Below are positions 1-7,614 of a stretch of DNA of 34,068 bases, in pieces. How positions within the stretch are numbered: the first letter of the stretch is position 1; each line of letters begins with the position of its first letter. Source of the stretch: RGIG3102 sp964525015 (lineage in GTDB: Bacteria > Bacillota > Clostridia > Oscillospirales > Ruminococcaceae); assembly GCA_964525015.1 (NCBI GenBank), contig CAZGFY010000021.1:1-34068 (forward strand). The letters are read 5' to 3'. A program made the position numbers and the translations under genes. The notes beneath the pieces are model-generated. The model was not told the origin of the DNA and searched no databases. It worked only from the letters and a program-made list of their open reading frames with translations.

Positions 1-1753
1 TTTGGGCATATAATTGTATTAACTCTTTTGCCATCTCACTCGTGGCTTTTTTAGCCCTTTGTTTTGCCTTATTCCAGCTGTCTGATGATAGTTTTGAAAG
101 CTTTACCTTTTCATCATTTCCTGCGTGATTATATCTTGAAATTAAATCTAGCTGAGTTACAGGCACAAACAATGTGTCTTTTCCCATATAGCTAATTTTA
201 AGATAATCTTTAGTTATCCCTTGCATTGAAACAGTGTGTATCCCATCGTATACACCAACGCCGTAATTTTGATGCACCACAAAATCACCTTTTGAAATCT
301 GCTCTAGAGATATAATTGCATCTTTATTTTTAGTTTTTGCTTTTTTATGTGCGCCTATATTTAATTTCTTACTTGTTATTAATGCAAATTTATGCCCTGG
401 CAGAGTAAAGCCAGCTGTTGTGTGTCCTTCTAAAACGCCAACTGCACCAAAATTTATATCGCCAGTGTTTTTAATATATCCAGCTGATATATTTTTATCC
501 TGTAAATCCCCAGCTAAAGTTTTCGCACTCTTATCAGTTCCTGCTAAAACGCAAACTTTATATCCTTGCGAAGTTAAAAACTGCAAATCATCTTCTAGTA
601 AATCATATTCACCATTCCAAACAGGGGTGTGATTACAGCTGATATTTATAATTTGAGAAAGCTCTAATCCGTCTGTACTTCTTATAAAATCTTCGGTTAT
701 AACTGTTGGGGTTTTATCTGTTTTATTTTGAAATTTTGAAAAAGGAAGATAAAATTCTTCTAATTCTTTTGCCAAAACATTCTCTTCAAAAAGCTGTTTT
801 ATATCTTCATTATTTTGCCAAGTAAAGCTTTCAGCAGATTCTTTCACGTTTATAAATTCATCAAAAACTATCATTGGATTATTTAAATAATCCAGCACTG
901 TTTCCTTTTTTTCATAGCAAAGGGATATGAATTTATCCATACTCTGGGGAATAATATCATTATTAAGACTAATTAATTCTCTTTCACATGCTTTTAAAAA
1001 CAATTCTTTTTGCTTTACAGTTAAATTTTCGCTCGCCTTATTAATTTTATTAATCGCTGTTTCGCTTTCAAAAAACAGCACTTCTTTTGTTGGAGAAATG
1101 TGGATTTTATTTACTGCATCAATTCTTCTTTGGGTTAGTAAATCGAAGGTGTTCATCCTATCAATTTCATCACCCCAAAATTCTATCCTAACAGGATTTT
1201 GCATATCGGGAGAGAATATATCTATAATATCCCCCCTTTTTGCAAACTGCCCAAACCCTTCAACCATATCCCTTTTAACATATCCTGATTTAATAAGTTT
1301 TTGAGTTAAATCTTGTTGTTTTAATTTTTGTGTATCTTTAATTGTAAAGGTGTTTTCTAAAAAATTTTCCTTTGGCATTGTATACATTAAAGCGCTGTTA
1401 ATAGGAGCTATAATAATTTTAGTTTTTTTTGCGATAATCCTACCTAAAGTTTTAATTCTAGCATACTCATATTCTCTTGAAAAACTTTCAAGATATCTTA
1501 AATTTAAATCCCTTGAAAGAAAAACTTCACAGTTATCTGTAAAAAAAGATAGGTCTTGATATAATTTATTTGCACTTCTTTCATCTTTTGTTATAACTAA
1601 GATTTCCTTTTGGCTATCCTTTATAAGAGAAGCTAAAAAAGCTGCCCTTGCAGTATTAGATAACCCAAAAAGCCCTACTGGATTTTTATAATTTAAAATC
1701 CCATCTAGTAGTTTTTGATATTCTGAAACCTTTGATATTTCCTTAATTATCAT
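1..1753 (-). CDS. mfd: Transcription-repair coupling factor Mfd, N-terminal part (runs off left edge)
   Basis: Mfd recognises RNA polymerase stalled at DNA damage, pushes it off and recruits UvrA. About 584 residues are present, from the ATG at 1753; the translocase (helicase) half lies beyond the window. The UvrB-like N-terminal region includes the stretch GYVKRDMVEGFGQFAKRGD at about residues 140-160, which reads like the Mfd/UvrB 'RGDIIDIFSP' region. Near residue 493 the motif HQNYGVGVYDGI marks the start of the RNA polymerase interacting (CarD-like) domain, followed by LFVPVTQLDLISRY and a KLSKL segment typical of its end. Mfd is the last gene of the glmU-prs-pth-mfd block, 97 bp after pth with a hairpin between. 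No frameshift was seen in the visible part. The gene is unbroken to base 1, so this is truncation by the window edge and not a pseudogene. Confidence 0.95.
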   Translation of the reverse strand, partial: MIIKEISKVSEYQKLLDGILNYKNPVGLFGLSNTARAAFLASLIKDSQKEILVITKDERSANKLYQDLSFFTDNCEVFLSRDLNLRYLESFSREYEYARIKTLGRIIAKKTKIIIAPINSALMYTMPKENFLENTFTIKDTQKLKQQDLTQKLIKSGYVKRDMVEGFGQFAKRGDIIDIFSPDMQNPVRIEFWGDEIDRMNTFDLLTQRRIDAVNKIHISPTKEVLFFESETAINKINKASENLTVKQKELFLKACERELISLNNDIIPQSMDKFISLCYEKKETVLDYLNNPMIVFDEFINVKESAESFTWQNNEDIKQLFEENVLAKELEEFYLPFSKFQNKTDKTPTVITEDFIRSTDGLELSQIINISCNHTPVWNGEYDLLEDDLQFLTSQGYKVCVLAGTDKSAKTLAGDLQDKNISAGYIKNTGDINFGAVGVLEGHTTAGFTLPGHKFALITSKKLNIGAHKKAKTKNKDAIISLEQISKGDFVVHQNYGVGVYDGIHTVSMQGITKDYLKISYMGKDTLFVPVTQLDLISRYNHAGNDEKVKLSKLSSDSWNKAKQRAKKATSEMAKELIQLYAQ

Positions 1754-1810
1754 TTAAATCGCTACTCCTTTAATCTTTTGCATATTTTTAATTTTCATAA
1801 AACAGCTAAT

Positions 1811-1844
1811 GCCGTAAAACCCCAGACTAGTGGGGTCTTACGGC
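1811..1844 (-). terminator. Hairpin between pth and mfd, possible weak terminator
   Basis: On the minus strand GCCGTAAGACCCC pairs with GGGGTTTTACGGC around an 8-base loop, giving a 13-bp stem with one G.U pair. On the plus strand the same position is an A/C mismatch, so the minus-strand RNA is the better-paired form. Only a short run of T follows, after about 8 bases, so it may attenuate or process the transcript without fully ending it before mfd. Confidence 0.55.
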
Positions 1845-1850
1845 TGTTAT

Positions 1851-2438
1851 TTACTTACTGTACTTATTCATTGCTTTATCAGCATCTCCGATTATCATAA
1901 GCTCTATGCAATCTAAAATATCTTTATATTGCTCACTTAAAATATCTTTTTCACTCTTTGAAAAATCACTTAGCACCCAATTGGCTAAATCGTAGTCTGG
2001 ATGTGGCTTTTTACCAACTCCAACTTTAATTCTTGGAAATTCATCTCCAAAATAAGAAATTATACTTTTAATTCCATTATGCCCTCCGGCACTTCCTTTA
2101 TTTCTTATTCTTAATTTACCAACGTCTAGTGATATATCATCATATATTATAATAATATTTTCAGCTGAGATTTTGTAAAATTTTGCTGCCTCACTAACAC
2201 TTTTTCCAGATAAATTCATAAAGGTTTGCGGTTTTAATAATAACCCCTTTTTTCCTTTAATTTCAATTGTGTTATAAAGGGCCGAGAATTTTACTTTTGA
2301 AATTCTTATATTGTATTTATCAGCTATATAATCAAGGCTACGAAACCCAACATTATGCCTAGTATCTTCGTACTTTGAGCCAGGGTTTCCAAGGCCTACA
2401 ATAATAAAGCTGAAATTTTCTTTATTTTTAAAAAACAT
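1851..2438 (-). CDS. pth: Peptidyl-tRNA hydrolase
   Basis: Pth frees tRNA from peptidyl-tRNA that dropped off the ribosome. The 195-residue length is normal for the family. Family motifs seen are VGLGNPG with Asn18, RHNVGF with the catalytic His28, the KPQTFMNLSG segment with the substrate-binding Asn, and IIYDDISLDVGK followed by GSAGGHNGIKSI. The start codon lies 2 bases after the prs stop codon and has no clear Shine-Dalgarno sequence, so translation is probably coupled to prs. A 10-residue extension precedes the usual beginning FIIVGLGNPG. It is part of the glmU-prs-pth-mfd block, an arrangement typical of low-GC Gram-positive bacteria. Confidence 0.97.
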   Translation of the reverse strand: MFFKNKENFSFIIVGLGNPGSKYEDTRHNVGFRSLDYIADKYNIRISKVKFSALYNTIEIKGKKGLLLKPQTFMNLSGKSVSEAAKFYKISAENIIIIYDDISLDVGKLRIRNKGSAGGHNGIKSIISYFGDEFPRIKVGVGKKPHPDYDLANWVLSDFSKSEKDILSEQYKDILDCIELMIIGDADKAMNKYSK

Positions 2439-2440
2439 AA

Positions 2441-3388
2441 TTAATCAAATAAAGGAGAAACGCTTTGCTCTGCATAAATTCTTTTGATTGTTTCTGCAAA
2501 AACATCTGCCACAGTTTCAACTTGGATTTTATCTATTTTTTTCTCTTCTGGAAGTGGGATAGTATCAAGAATAATTAATTCTTCTATCGCACTATCTTGA
2601 ATTCTTTGAATAGCAGGACCTGAAAGAATTCCATGAGTTGCACATGCTCTAACTGATTTTGCGCCTCTTTCTTTTAAAGCATTTGCTGCATTACATAAAG
2701 TTCCAGCTGTATCGATAATATCATCAATAATGATAACATTCTTATCTTTAATATCTCCGATAATGTTCATTATTTCAGAAACATTTGGTTTTGGTCTTCT
2801 TTTATCTATAATAGCAATAGGGGCATCTAGTTTATTAGCAAAACTTCTAGCTCTGTTAACACTTCCTAAATCTGGGCTCACTACCACAACATCTTCTAAT
2901 TTTTTCTTTAAAAAGCTTTTTGTTAATTTTGGCATACCGTATAAATTATCAAGTGGAATATTAAAAAAGCCTTGGATTTGCGCAGCGTGTAAATCCATTG
3001 TTAAAACTCTGTCTGCACCAGCTGCTGTTATTAAATCAGCCACAAGTTTTGCACTTATTGGATCTCTTGCTTTGCTTTTTCTATCTTGGCGTGCATATCC
3101 AAAGTATGGGATAACCGCTGTTATTCTTCCAGCTGATGCTCTTTTTAAAGCATCAATCATAATTAATAATTCCATAATGTTATTATTAACTGGTGTGCAT
3201 GTGCTTTGAATTACAAACACATCACATCCTCTTACAGTTTCTTTAATTGAAACAGTGATTTCTCCATCACTAAAAGTTCCAACTTCGCTATTACCTACTG
3301 GTACTCCAAGTTTATCTGAGATTTTTGCTACTAATTCCTTGCTTGCATTACATGAAAAAATTTTAATGTCGCGACCTGTGAATTTCAT
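2441..3388 (-). CDS. prs: Ribose-phosphate pyrophosphokinase (PRPP synthase)
   Basis: Prs makes PRPP from ribose 5-phosphate and ATP, the precursor of purines, pyrimidines, histidine and NAD. The 315-residue length fits class I enzymes. Visible motifs are the N-terminal GNSEVGTFSDGEI region, the metal/ATP segment TMDLHAAQIQGFF, the flexible-loop region VVVSPDLGSVNRAR, and the PRPP-binding loop VIIIDDIIDTAGT. A good Shine-Dalgarno sequence (GGGAG) precedes the ATG. It lies 18 bases after the GlmU-like gene and 2 bases before pth, so it is mid-operon. Its product feeds the purine operon at 7615-16685, although the two operons are separate. Confidence 0.98.
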   Translation of the reverse strand: MKFTGRDIKIFSCNASKELVAKISDKLGVPVGNSEVGTFSDGEITVSIKETVRGCDVFVIQSTCTPVNNNIMELLIMIDALKRASAGRITAVIPYFGYARQDRKSKARDPISAKLVADLITAAGADRVLTMDLHAAQIQGFFNIPLDNLYGMPKLTKSFLKKKLEDVVVVSPDLGSVNRARSFANKLDAPIAIIDKRRPKPNVSEIMNIIGDIKDKNVIIIDDIIDTAGTLCNAANALKERGAKSVRACATHGILSGPAIQRIQDSAIEELIILDTIPLPEEKKIDKIQVETVADVFAETIKRIYAEQSVSPLFD

Positions 3389-3406
3389 TTTTTTCTCCCT
3401 TTTGCC

Positions 3407-4105
3407 TTAATCATTGTGTTTTACTTTATAGCTTGATAGTTTCTTCTTCGCCCAGTTCAGCTTGTTTTCTTGCTTTGTTCTTGCAACTGCTAGGGCATCG
3501 TCTGGTACATCTTTTGTTATAGTTGAGCCGGCTGCTGTGTAAGCACCATTTCCAACTGTTACTGGAGCAATTAAGTTTGTATTGCAGCCAACAAATGCAA
3601 AATCACCAATAGTGGTTCTGCTTTTATTTTGACCATCGTAATTAACTGTAACAACGCCACAGCCAATATTACTATGAACACCTATATCAGTATCTCCAAT
3701 ATAGGTTAAGTGTGCAACTGAAGTTCCTTTTTCAAGATTTGAATTTTTAACCTCAACAAAGTTTCCAAGTTTAACATTTTCACCGATAACACAATTTGGT
3801 CTAACCTGTGTGAACGGGCCAACTTTTGCACCATTTTTCACAAATGAAGAATTAACTTGTGATGCATTAACTGTAACATAGTCTCCGATTTTGCTATCGC
3901 TTATCATTGTATTAGGACCCACAACGCAGTTTTCACCGATAGTTGTATCTCCTAAAAGAATTGTGCCTGGCATAATAGTTGTACCTTTACCTATTGTAAC
4001 CGTTTCCTCAATCACAATCCCATGTGATGTGTAAAATTTAACGCCTTTTTCCATATGCCTATTTATAATATCTAAATATTTTTTTTCATTAACTACTATT
4101 TGCAT
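3407..4105 (-). CDS. glmU: Stand-alone GlmU-type glucosamine-1-phosphate N-acetyltransferase domain
   Basis: The 232 residues match only the C-terminal left-handed beta-helix half of bifunctional GlmU (about 455 residues), which acetylates glucosamine 1-phosphate on the way to UDP-GlcNAc. The hexapeptide-repeat helix runs from about residue 30 to 215. The active-site segments AHLTYIGD (with the conserved His) and VNYDGQNKSRT are intact, followed by the usual AYTAAGSTITKDVP. The first 30 residues resemble the linker helix that joins the two GlmU domains, so the break is at the domain border. The N-terminal uridyltransferase is absent: the 283 bp upstream are non-coding and the next gene is on the other strand. 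The start is supported by AAAGGA upstream. A small maltose/galactoside acetyltransferase is unlikely given the NYDG and HLTY motifs. The uridyltransferase must be encoded elsewhere. Confidence 0.85.
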   Translation of the reverse strand: MQIVVNEKKYLDIINRHMEKGVKFYTSHGIVIEETVTIGKGTTIMPGTILLGDTTIGENCVVGPNTMISDSKIGDYVTVNASQVNSSFVKNGAKVGPFTQVRPNCVIGENVKLGNFVEVKNSNLEKGTSVAHLTYIGDTDIGVHSNIGCGVVTVNYDGQNKSRTTIGDFAFVGCNTNLIAPVTVGNGAYTAAGSTITKDVPDDALAVARTKQENKLNWAKKKLSSYKVKHND

Positions 4106-4197
4106 ATAATATTCATTCCTTTCTACACTTTGTAAGTAAAATTTTTGTAAGATATTCTAATAAAATTACCTTACTTTTGATATTTTCACCTAATTAT

Positions 4198-4225
4198 ATA
4201 ATACAGCATTTATCGCTTTTTGCAA
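4198..4225 (-). promoter_or_regulatory. Likely promoter of the glmU-prs-pth-mfd operon
   Basis: On the minus strand TTGCAA (4220-4225) and TATTAT (4198-4203) are 16 bp apart, a fair sigma-A match. The predicted start near 4191 leaves a leader of about 85 bases. The rest of the 283-bp gap (4106-4388) is very AT-rich, with no gene. Confidence 0.55.
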
Positions 4226-4361
4226 TAGTAAAAAATGATTTTCAATGAGATTTGTTTGTTTAAATAAAAAATTCTTTAAATTTCACATTTTTTTTACATA
4301 TTTTGCGTTGATATATGCTAATTTTATCTCATAAAACTATTTATATTTATAAATTTTATGT

Positions 4362-4367
4362 TATAAT
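4362..4367 (+). promoter_or_regulatory. Probable -10 element of the 4389 gene
   Basis: A perfect TATAAT lies 22 bases before the GTG-GTA-ATATG start region of the next gene. The only -35 candidate is a poor TTTATA at 4340-4345. The ribosome binding site GAGGTGG follows at 4379-4385. Confidence 0.45.
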
Positions 4368-4388
4368 ATATATAAAAGAGGTGGTAAT

Positions 4389-5000
4389 ATGAGCAATCAC
4401 ATTTATTTAGGAAACATAAAAAATAAAAAGAAAATAAAGTTTATATCTAAATTGACCTTAGGTATTTTTATTGTATTTTCTGCTGTTTATCTTTATATGG
4501 CATCAACTATTGGAATTTATGTAGATGGAGAATTTTTAAAAAAATCGCCCTCACTAATCACTATAAATTACTATGCAGTAAGTGCTTCGTCACCAATCCA
4601 AAATATTCAATTAACCAACAATATAGATGAAAGCTACACTATAATTATCGATGAAGAAACTTTAGTTATATCAAATATTGAATATATAAGCGATTCTAGC
4701 ACTTATAATTTCGATGTAATCGAGGGAGAAGTAGTTAATAATGAATTACTTGGAATTAACCTAGATGAACTCGCTCAAATTGCTCTGCAAAAAAATGAAA
4801 TTCGCAGACAGCCTATATATTTATATATAATACCTTTAATTTTATTGATTATTATGGCATTAATTCGAAAATACTCAACTGAAATTCACAATAAAATATT
4901 TAAAGGCAAAGTTTTTTCAGATAAATATTTTTCTTTTATTGATTATCTTCCTATCTACACAGCCTACATTGTTATAGCTTTATTAACAATTAGTTTATAA
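4389..5000 (+). CDS. Unrecognised membrane protein with an extracytoplasmic domain
   Basis: I do not recognise this 203-residue protein. It begins with a short basic cytoplasmic stretch (KNKKKIKFISK), then a transmembrane helix at about residues 22-43. A polar domain of about 97 residues, probably outside the cell, follows. It is rich in Asn, Ser and Ile with no Cys, so no disulphides. Two more hydrophobic helices lie at about 142-159 and 185-203, the second ending the protein. There is no lipobox and no enzyme motif. The ribosome binding site GAGGTGG is strong, and the gene has its own -10 element and its own terminator, so it is probably monocistronic. It is a real gene by ribosome binding site, terminator and sensible topology; function is unknown. 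Confidence 0.8.
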   Translation: MSNHIYLGNIKNKKKIKFISKLTLGIFIVFSAVYLYMASTIGIYVDGEFLKKSPSLITINYYAVSASSPIQNIQLTNNIDESYTIIIDEETLVISNIEYISDSSTYNFDVIEGEVVNNELLGINLDELAQIALQKNEIRRQPIYLYIIPLILLIIMALIRKYSTEIHNKIFKGKVFSDKYFSFIDYLPIYTAYIVIALLTISL

Positions 5001-5013
5001 AAAAACATAGCTT

Positions 5014-5046
5014 AAAAGTGAGATTTACCAAAAATCTCACTTTTTT
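5014..5046 (+). terminator. Rho-independent terminator
   Basis: AAAAGTGAGATTT pairs perfectly with AAATCTCACTTTT around the loop ACCAA, and the T run continues to 5046. It ends the 4389-5000 transcript. Confidence 0.9.
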
Positions 5047-5056
5047 ATTCTTTTTG

Positions 5057-5085
5057 TTGAAAAAAGGTAAAAGTTGATGTATTAT
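5057..5085 (+). promoter_or_regulatory. Promoter of the MFS transporter gene
   Basis: TTGAAA (5057-5062) and TATTAT (5080-5085) are separated by 17 bp. Transcription would start near 5092, about 43 bases before the ATG, with AAAGGA as ribosome binding site. Confidence 0.7.
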
Positions 5086-5134
5086 TTGTTATGGTAATAA
5101 CATCATATTTTTAATTAAAAGGATAGTAAATATA

Positions 5135-6355
5135 ATGATAATCAAAAAATATAAGCTAGTTGCTTTTTTTGTAATTTTTGGTCTTTACGCAGTAGCAGCT
5201 GGAATGGTTCACCCTGTAACCCCTTCTTTTATTGAATATATAGGCGCACCAAGTAGCACCTTTGGCCTTGCTTTTACGGCAATGGCACTTGGTCAGTTCT
5301 TGTTTTCGCCTTTATGGGGAAAGTTAGTTGATAAACTAGGGTATCCAAAATCAATTGCAATAGGCATGTTTATGTATGCAACATCTGCATTAATTTTTTA
5401 TTCTTCAAAAACTTGGCATATTATAGTTTTAGGAAGATTTTTAGGTGGCGTTGGCGTTGGTGGCATACTTGTTCCATCTATGGCTTATCTAATCTCGCTA
5501 GATGCACCTACCGAAGATAAAAATCAATTATTAGTTATCTATTCTTCTATGCAAAGTATTGGTGCTTCTTTTGGATATTTAATCGGTGGTCTTGCTGGAG
5601 ATATAAATCTAGCTTATGCATTTTTTATCCAAGCTGCAACCTTATCTATTGCTGGAACTAGTGCTTTTTTAATTATTACTAATCCTACTTCATTTACTAA
5701 AAATACAAATAAATTAAATTTTCGTGAAATCAATCCATTCACAAGTATCTTTGATAGTTTAAAACTGATAAATTCAACAGTTGGGATTTTTCTTTTTAGT
5801 GTATTTTTAAGTATGGTTTCCTCTTCTGGTTTTGATCAGAACTTTAACTACTTTTTAAGAGTTACTTTTGATTTCTCTCCTTCTTCAGCTGGAGTTTTAA
5901 AGGCTGTTATAGCTATTTTATCTCTAGTGTCTAATTTAACTATTAATCTATGGATTGTTAGAAATAAAAACATCGCCACTTCAATGTGCTTTTTCATCTC
6001 CCTTGCATCATTTGGAATTATCGCAACAATGATTAGCACCAGCCTTGCTATTACTATTGCATCCTCTCTCGTTTACTATGTTTCATATGCTATCTATCAG
6101 CCTTTACAGCAAACTGTTATGAGTAAAAATACTTCAGAAAATATTTCAAAAAGTACTGTTTCCGCTTTATTTAACGCCTCAAGGTCTTTTGGAATGGTTA
6201 TAGGGCCTTTATTTGCAGGTCTTGTTTTTGATACTAATCCTGATATTGCATTCACAGTTTTTGTAATTTGCTTTTTCTTATCTGTAATTTCAGCTTACAC
6301 AAACTATAAAAAGCTAAAAAATCAAGGCGTTCAGTTTACTGCTAATAAACGATAA
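5135..6355 (+). CDS. Major facilitator superfamily exporter, drug-efflux type
   Basis: This is a 406-residue membrane transporter with about 12 hydrophobic helices in two bundles of six, divided by a polar loop around residues 185-205 (NPTSFTKNTNKLNFREINP). The loop between helices 2 and 3 carries the MFS motif A, here GKLVDKLGYPKS. Helix 4 has RFLGGVGVGGILVP, like the motif B region of drug:H+ antiporters, and helix 5 carries a motif-C-like GASFGYLIGGLAGD. This places it with the 12-helix multidrug and sugar efflux group; the substrate cannot be read from sequence. It has its own promoter and a terminator, and no regulator sits directly beside it apart from the convergent Xre gene at 6419, so co-regulation is not implied. 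Confidence 0.9.
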   Translation: MIIKKYKLVAFFVIFGLYAVAAGMVHPVTPSFIEYIGAPSSTFGLAFTAMALGQFLFSPLWGKLVDKLGYPKSIAIGMFMYATSALIFYSSKTWHIIVLGRFLGGVGVGGILVPSMAYLISLDAPTEDKNQLLVIYSSMQSIGASFGYLIGGLAGDINLAYAFFIQAATLSIAGTSAFLIITNPTSFTKNTNKLNFREINPFTSIFDSLKLINSTVGIFLFSVFLSMVSSSGFDQNFNYFLRVTFDFSPSSAGVLKAVIAILSLVSNLTINLWIVRNKNIATSMCFFISLASFGIIATMISTSLAITIASSLVYYVSYAIYQPLQQTVMSKNTSENISKSTVSALFNASRSFGMVIGPLFAGLVFDTNPDIAFTVFVICFFLSVISAYTNYKKLKNQGVQFTANKR

Positions 6356-6376
6356 TATTATATATTCTTATAAAAT

Positions 6377-6410
6377 AAAGACGATTTTTTTAAATCGTCT
6401 TTTTATTTTT
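6377..6410. terminator. Bidirectional terminator between MFS and xre genes
   Basis: AAAGACGATTT pairs with AAATCGTCTTT around TTTT, followed by TTATTTTTT on the plus strand; the minus strand also ends in a T-rich run. It can serve both convergent genes. The stem is nearly the same as the hairpin at 7562-7594. Confidence 0.85.
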
Positions 6411-6418
6411 TATATTAT

Positions 6419-6712
6419 TTATTCTAAATTATCTTTTTCTTTTTCAAAATATCTAAGCATTGAATAGATAACTTCTATCTGATTATCATTTAAATTGTCA
6501 ATTGGAATAACATGATTATTCGATACTCCAAGCAAAAAATCAGTTGTAATATTAAAAATCTCTGCTAATTCAACAATGTATTGCGTTGATGGGGCTGAAA
6601 TCCCCATTTCCCACGCATTAACACTTGAACGAGTTATATTTAATTTTTTTGAAAGCTCGGTTTGAGTAAGTCCCATTTTTTCTCTTAATACTTTTATTCT
6701 ATCGGAAATCAT
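6419..6712 (-). CDS. Xre/Cro-family helix-turn-helix repressor
   Basis: A 97-residue DNA-binding protein. Residues 5-60 form a classic HTH_3 domain: IKVLREKMGLTQTELSKKLN, recognition helix around ITRSSVNAWEMG, then PSTQYIVELAEIFNITTDFLLG. The C-terminal 35 residues are acidic and may form the dimer interface. Ribosome binding site AAGGGGG lies upstream of the ATG. It is divergent from the membrane protein gene at 6859, and the shared 146-bp gap holds palindromes of the form TTATCAT-ATGATAA that overlap both promoter regions, so it most likely represses itself and its neighbour. Such a small regulator plus a small membrane protein is seen in phage-like and stress-response loci; no integrase is present here. 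Confidence 0.9.
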   Translation of the reverse strand: MISDRIKVLREKMGLTQTELSKKLNITRSSVNAWEMGISAPSTQYIVELAEIFNITTDFLLGVSNNHVIPIDNLNDNQIEVIYSMLRYFEKEKDNLE

Positions 6713-6736
6713 AAAATTCCCCCTTCATACCTATTA

Positions 6737-6785
6737 TTATCATTATAATTTATCTTTAGTGATAAATAATTATCATCAATGATAA
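6737..6785. promoter_or_regulatory. Operator region of the Xre regulator (two palindromes and a half-site)
   Basis: Two inverted repeats lie between the divergent genes: TTTATC-TTTAGT-GATAAA (6749-6766) and TTATCAT-CA-ATGATAA (6770-6785). A further half-site TTATCATT is at 6737-6744, overlapping ATTATA (6742-6747), which is a perfect TATAAT on the minus strand and the likely -10 of the xre gene. The second palindrome ends 6 bp before the -35 of the plus-strand gene. Confidence 0.7.
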
Positions 6786-6791
6786 ATTTAA

Positions 6792-6820
6792 TTGACAAAC
6801 TACATTGAAGTTGATATACT
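6792..6820 (+). promoter_or_regulatory. Strong promoter of the 6859 gene
   Basis: Perfect -35 TTGACA (6792-6797) and TATACT (6815-6820) are 17 bp apart. The palindrome at 6770-6785 directly abuts it, so a bound repressor would block polymerase. Confidence 0.85.
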
Positions 6821-6858
6821 GAACTTACACCTTATTTTTTTAAGGAGAGGGTGAGTAT

Positions 6859-7353
6859 ATGAAAAAAGACAACCTTAATTACTTCAATTTAATAAAAAAC
6901 ACATTGGATGAGATTAAATTATTTTTAAATAATTCAGATAATAATAACATACTAATAGACACTCAAACTGTAAACAAAATCTTATATCCATTAAACTATA
7001 ATTTAATTAAATCTGATGAAGAAAAACACGCTATTTCTTTAAAGATATTCAATTTATTTTTCTTAGTTTTTATTTTTATTATATTAGCTTTATTTATTTT
7101 TGATGGGATTATCCGAATTATTCTATCTACGATAAGTATTATAATATTTTTAGTTTTAATATTATTTTTATTTATAAAAAAATATATTCAAAAGAAAAAG
7201 TTAAAAGGAAAAGAAGATTTACTTAATAATATTGATACTATTATTTTTCAATTAGATATAGAAAAAATAAAGGCAAATAAAAATAAAGAGCGATTAAACT
7301 CTTTAGTATTTATAGAAGATATCCTATTTATTATTAAAGAGAATTTAAAATAG
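6859..7353 (+). CDS. Unrecognised two-helix membrane protein under Xre control
   Basis: A 164-residue protein I do not recognise. Residues 1-60 are hydrophilic and Asn/Asp/Lys-rich. Two close hydrophobic helices at about 64-82 and 86-107 form a hairpin, so both ends should be cytoplasmic. A Lys-rich stretch (KKYIQKKKLKGK) follows, and residues 115-164 look helical and charged (LDIEKIKANKNKERL), possibly a coiled coil. There are no Cys residues and no enzyme motifs. The ribosome binding site GGAGAGGG is strong and the promoter near-consensus. The only contextual clue is the divergent Xre repressor with operators against this promoter, which suggests tightly controlled expression. Base composition is even more AT-rich than its neighbours (many Ile, Asn and Lys codons), which could mean recent acquisition. 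Confidence 0.8.
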   Translation: MKKDNLNYFNLIKNTLDEIKLFLNNSDNNNILIDTQTVNKILYPLNYNLIKSDEEKHAISLKIFNLFFLVFIFIILALFIFDGIIRIILSTISIIIFLVLILFLFIKKYIQKKKLKGKEDLLNNIDTIIFQLDIEKIKANKNKERLNSLVFIEDILFIIKENLK

Positions 7354-7406
7354 AAAAATGATTTTCTAAAACTGACTATTCGTAAAAATTAATTTATATT
7401 ACAGTT

Positions 7407-7434
7407 GCAAGGAATGACAAAAGTCATTCCTTGC
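7407..7434 (+). terminator. Hairpin downstream of the 6859 gene
   Basis: GCAAGGAATGAC pairs perfectly with GTCATTCCTTGC around AAAA: a 12-bp stem followed by TTATTATAAA, a weak T tract. Probably the terminator for 6859-7353. The 7435-7561 stretch beyond it holds no gene that I can support. Confidence 0.7.
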
Positions 7435-7561
7435 TTATTATAAAAAATCTTTGATTTTAAAAAGATTATATCTACTTTTTTGCTACCAAAAGTAATAAGA
7501 AGATTAGTTCTTTAATTAATCTAACTAATTAAATACACTTAAAACTCTATTTAAAATGCTT

Positions 7562-7594
7562 AAAAGACGATTTTCTAAAAGAAAATCGTCTTTT
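7562..7594. terminator. Terminator of the purine operon (two-way hairpin)
   Basis: AAAAGACGATTTTC pairs with GAAAATCGTCTTTT around TAAAA, 20 bp beyond the purL stop. T runs follow on both strands, better on the plus strand. The stem shares AAAGACGATTT with the hairpin at 6377-6402. Confidence 0.8.
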
Positions 7595-7614
7595 ATTTTT
7601 ATAGGAAAGCTTAT

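Noticed and set aside
927..1304. Open plus-strand frame within mfd
   Set aside because: Antisense to a conserved, clearly coding Mfd region; no ribosome binding site.
2730..3209. 159-codon plus-strand frame within prs
   Set aside because: Antisense shadow of the well-conserved prs gene.
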